NCBI GenBank assembly: GCA_963170125.1
Contig: CAUJFI010000025.1
Coordinates: forward strand, 29,484-93,483
From: Deinococcota bacterium
GTDB lineage: Bacteria; Deinococcota; Deinococci; Deinococcales; Trueperaceae
Reading direction: 5' to 3'
DNA length: 64,000 bases
Below are positions 63,798 through 64,000 of this stretch, piece after piece. The position numbers and the translations under genes are program-made. Below the pieces are notes generated by a model. That model was not told the origin of the DNA, ran no database searches, and was given only the letters and a program-made list of their open reading frames with translations. Numbering within the stretch: the stretch's first letter is position 1; every line of letters begins with the position of its first letter.

Positions 63798-64000
63798 GTG
63801 AACTCGCTCACCGTCCTGGTCCTCCTGCTCTTCACCGCGGTCGTGGCGCTCGCTCTGACCGTCTGGTCGGCGCTGGCCGTAGGGCGGAGACGTCGGGTGG
63901 AGCCGGCGGACGAACCGTACGAGGCGAGGAGCGCCGAGCGCGCCCGTGAGGTCCGGCCGCGCGAGCAGGTCACGACCCCGGCCGCCAAGCGCCCGGTGGT
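63798..64000 (+). CDS. Small single-helix membrane protein (partial, runs off the window)
   Basis: GTG 63798 lies 6 bases after TATCCT (63786-63791) and opens a frame to the window end. It begins with one hydrophobic helix (LTVLVLLLFTAVVALALTVW) followed by a charged region (RRRRVEPADEPYEARSAERA). Only 67 residues are visible. The hydrophobic start and basic, then acidic tail suggest a membrane-anchored protein with a cytoplasmic domain. No family can be named. Confidence 0.55.
   Translation, partial: MNSLTVLVLLLFTAVVALALTVWSALAVGRRRRVEPADEPYEARSAERAREVRPREQVTTPAAKRPV

Noticed and set aside
1..64000. CRISPR arrays, rRNA or tRNA genes
   Set aside because: No regularly spaced repeats and no cloverleaf or rRNA sequence were recognised in the gaps between genes. 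A covariance-model search could still find a short RNA I missed.

Overview
The window is about 64 kb of chromosome, very rich in G+C and densely coded, with no rRNA, tRNA, CRISPR array, transposase or integrase that I can see. Gene content points to the phylum Deinococcota, possibly Trueperaceae: futalosine-pathway menaquinone genes (mqnE, mqnA), an archaeal-type aspartyl-tRNA synthetase (aspS2 type), MutS2, HslUV, and many genes whose start codon lies only 5-8 bases after a TANNNT-like -10 box. That last layout is the signature of leaderless mRNAs, well known in Deinococcus. The taxonomic call is an inference.

Layout. 1-9.9 kb: MATE exporter (cut by the edge), ankyrin-M23 peptidase, LOG hydrolase, HAD phosphatase, mutS2, an AlkA-like glycosylase, pta, and an RDD protein. 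10.0-14.3 kb: a nitric-oxide/denitrification-type accessory cluster (haem-copper-like membrane proteins, ferredoxin-DUF2249, cupin, DUF1858, DUF2249, SufT-like) around a perfect FNR-type palindrome, with a Crp/Fnr regulator. 14.4-28.7 kb: an MFS transporter, a TPP riboswitch with thiB, a heterodimeric ABC exporter behind a leader-peptide attenuator, a luciferase-like oxidoreductase, a ClC channel, a thioesterase, and EamA and DHA2 transporters. 28.7-36.4 kb: thiP, thiQ and a thiamine pyrophosphokinase fused to a carboxymuconolactone-decarboxylase-like domain; catalase; an ankyrin protein; a nucleotidyltransferase; aspS2 behind a second attenuator. 36.5-48.4 kb: a CsgG-like lipoprotein, an M20 hydrolase, a membrane protein, and a four-gene envelope operon containing a 1,819-residue PPC/VWA protein. 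48.5-63.7 kb: a SARP/BTAD-type regulator coupled to tdk, hslVU, mqnE-mqnA, sucA-sucB-lpd, a PfkB kinase, and a threonine dehydratase. The last 200 bases begin a membrane protein.

The most interesting points are these: (i) two independent, apparently leaderless leader peptides followed by terminator-like hairpins, one upstream of an ABC exporter (the peptide carries an Arg-X-Arg stretch) and one upstream of aspS2 (one Asn codon and a complementary antiterminator); (ii) a block of roughly 30 kb with about three times more A/T-ending codons than its flanks, whose two borders fall inside thiP and sucA without breaking either; (iii) an undescribed secreted operon with 11-bp-spaced direct repeats upstream, next to a SARP-like regulator; (iv) a thiamine kinase fusion; (v) an apparent AUC start codon for catalase.
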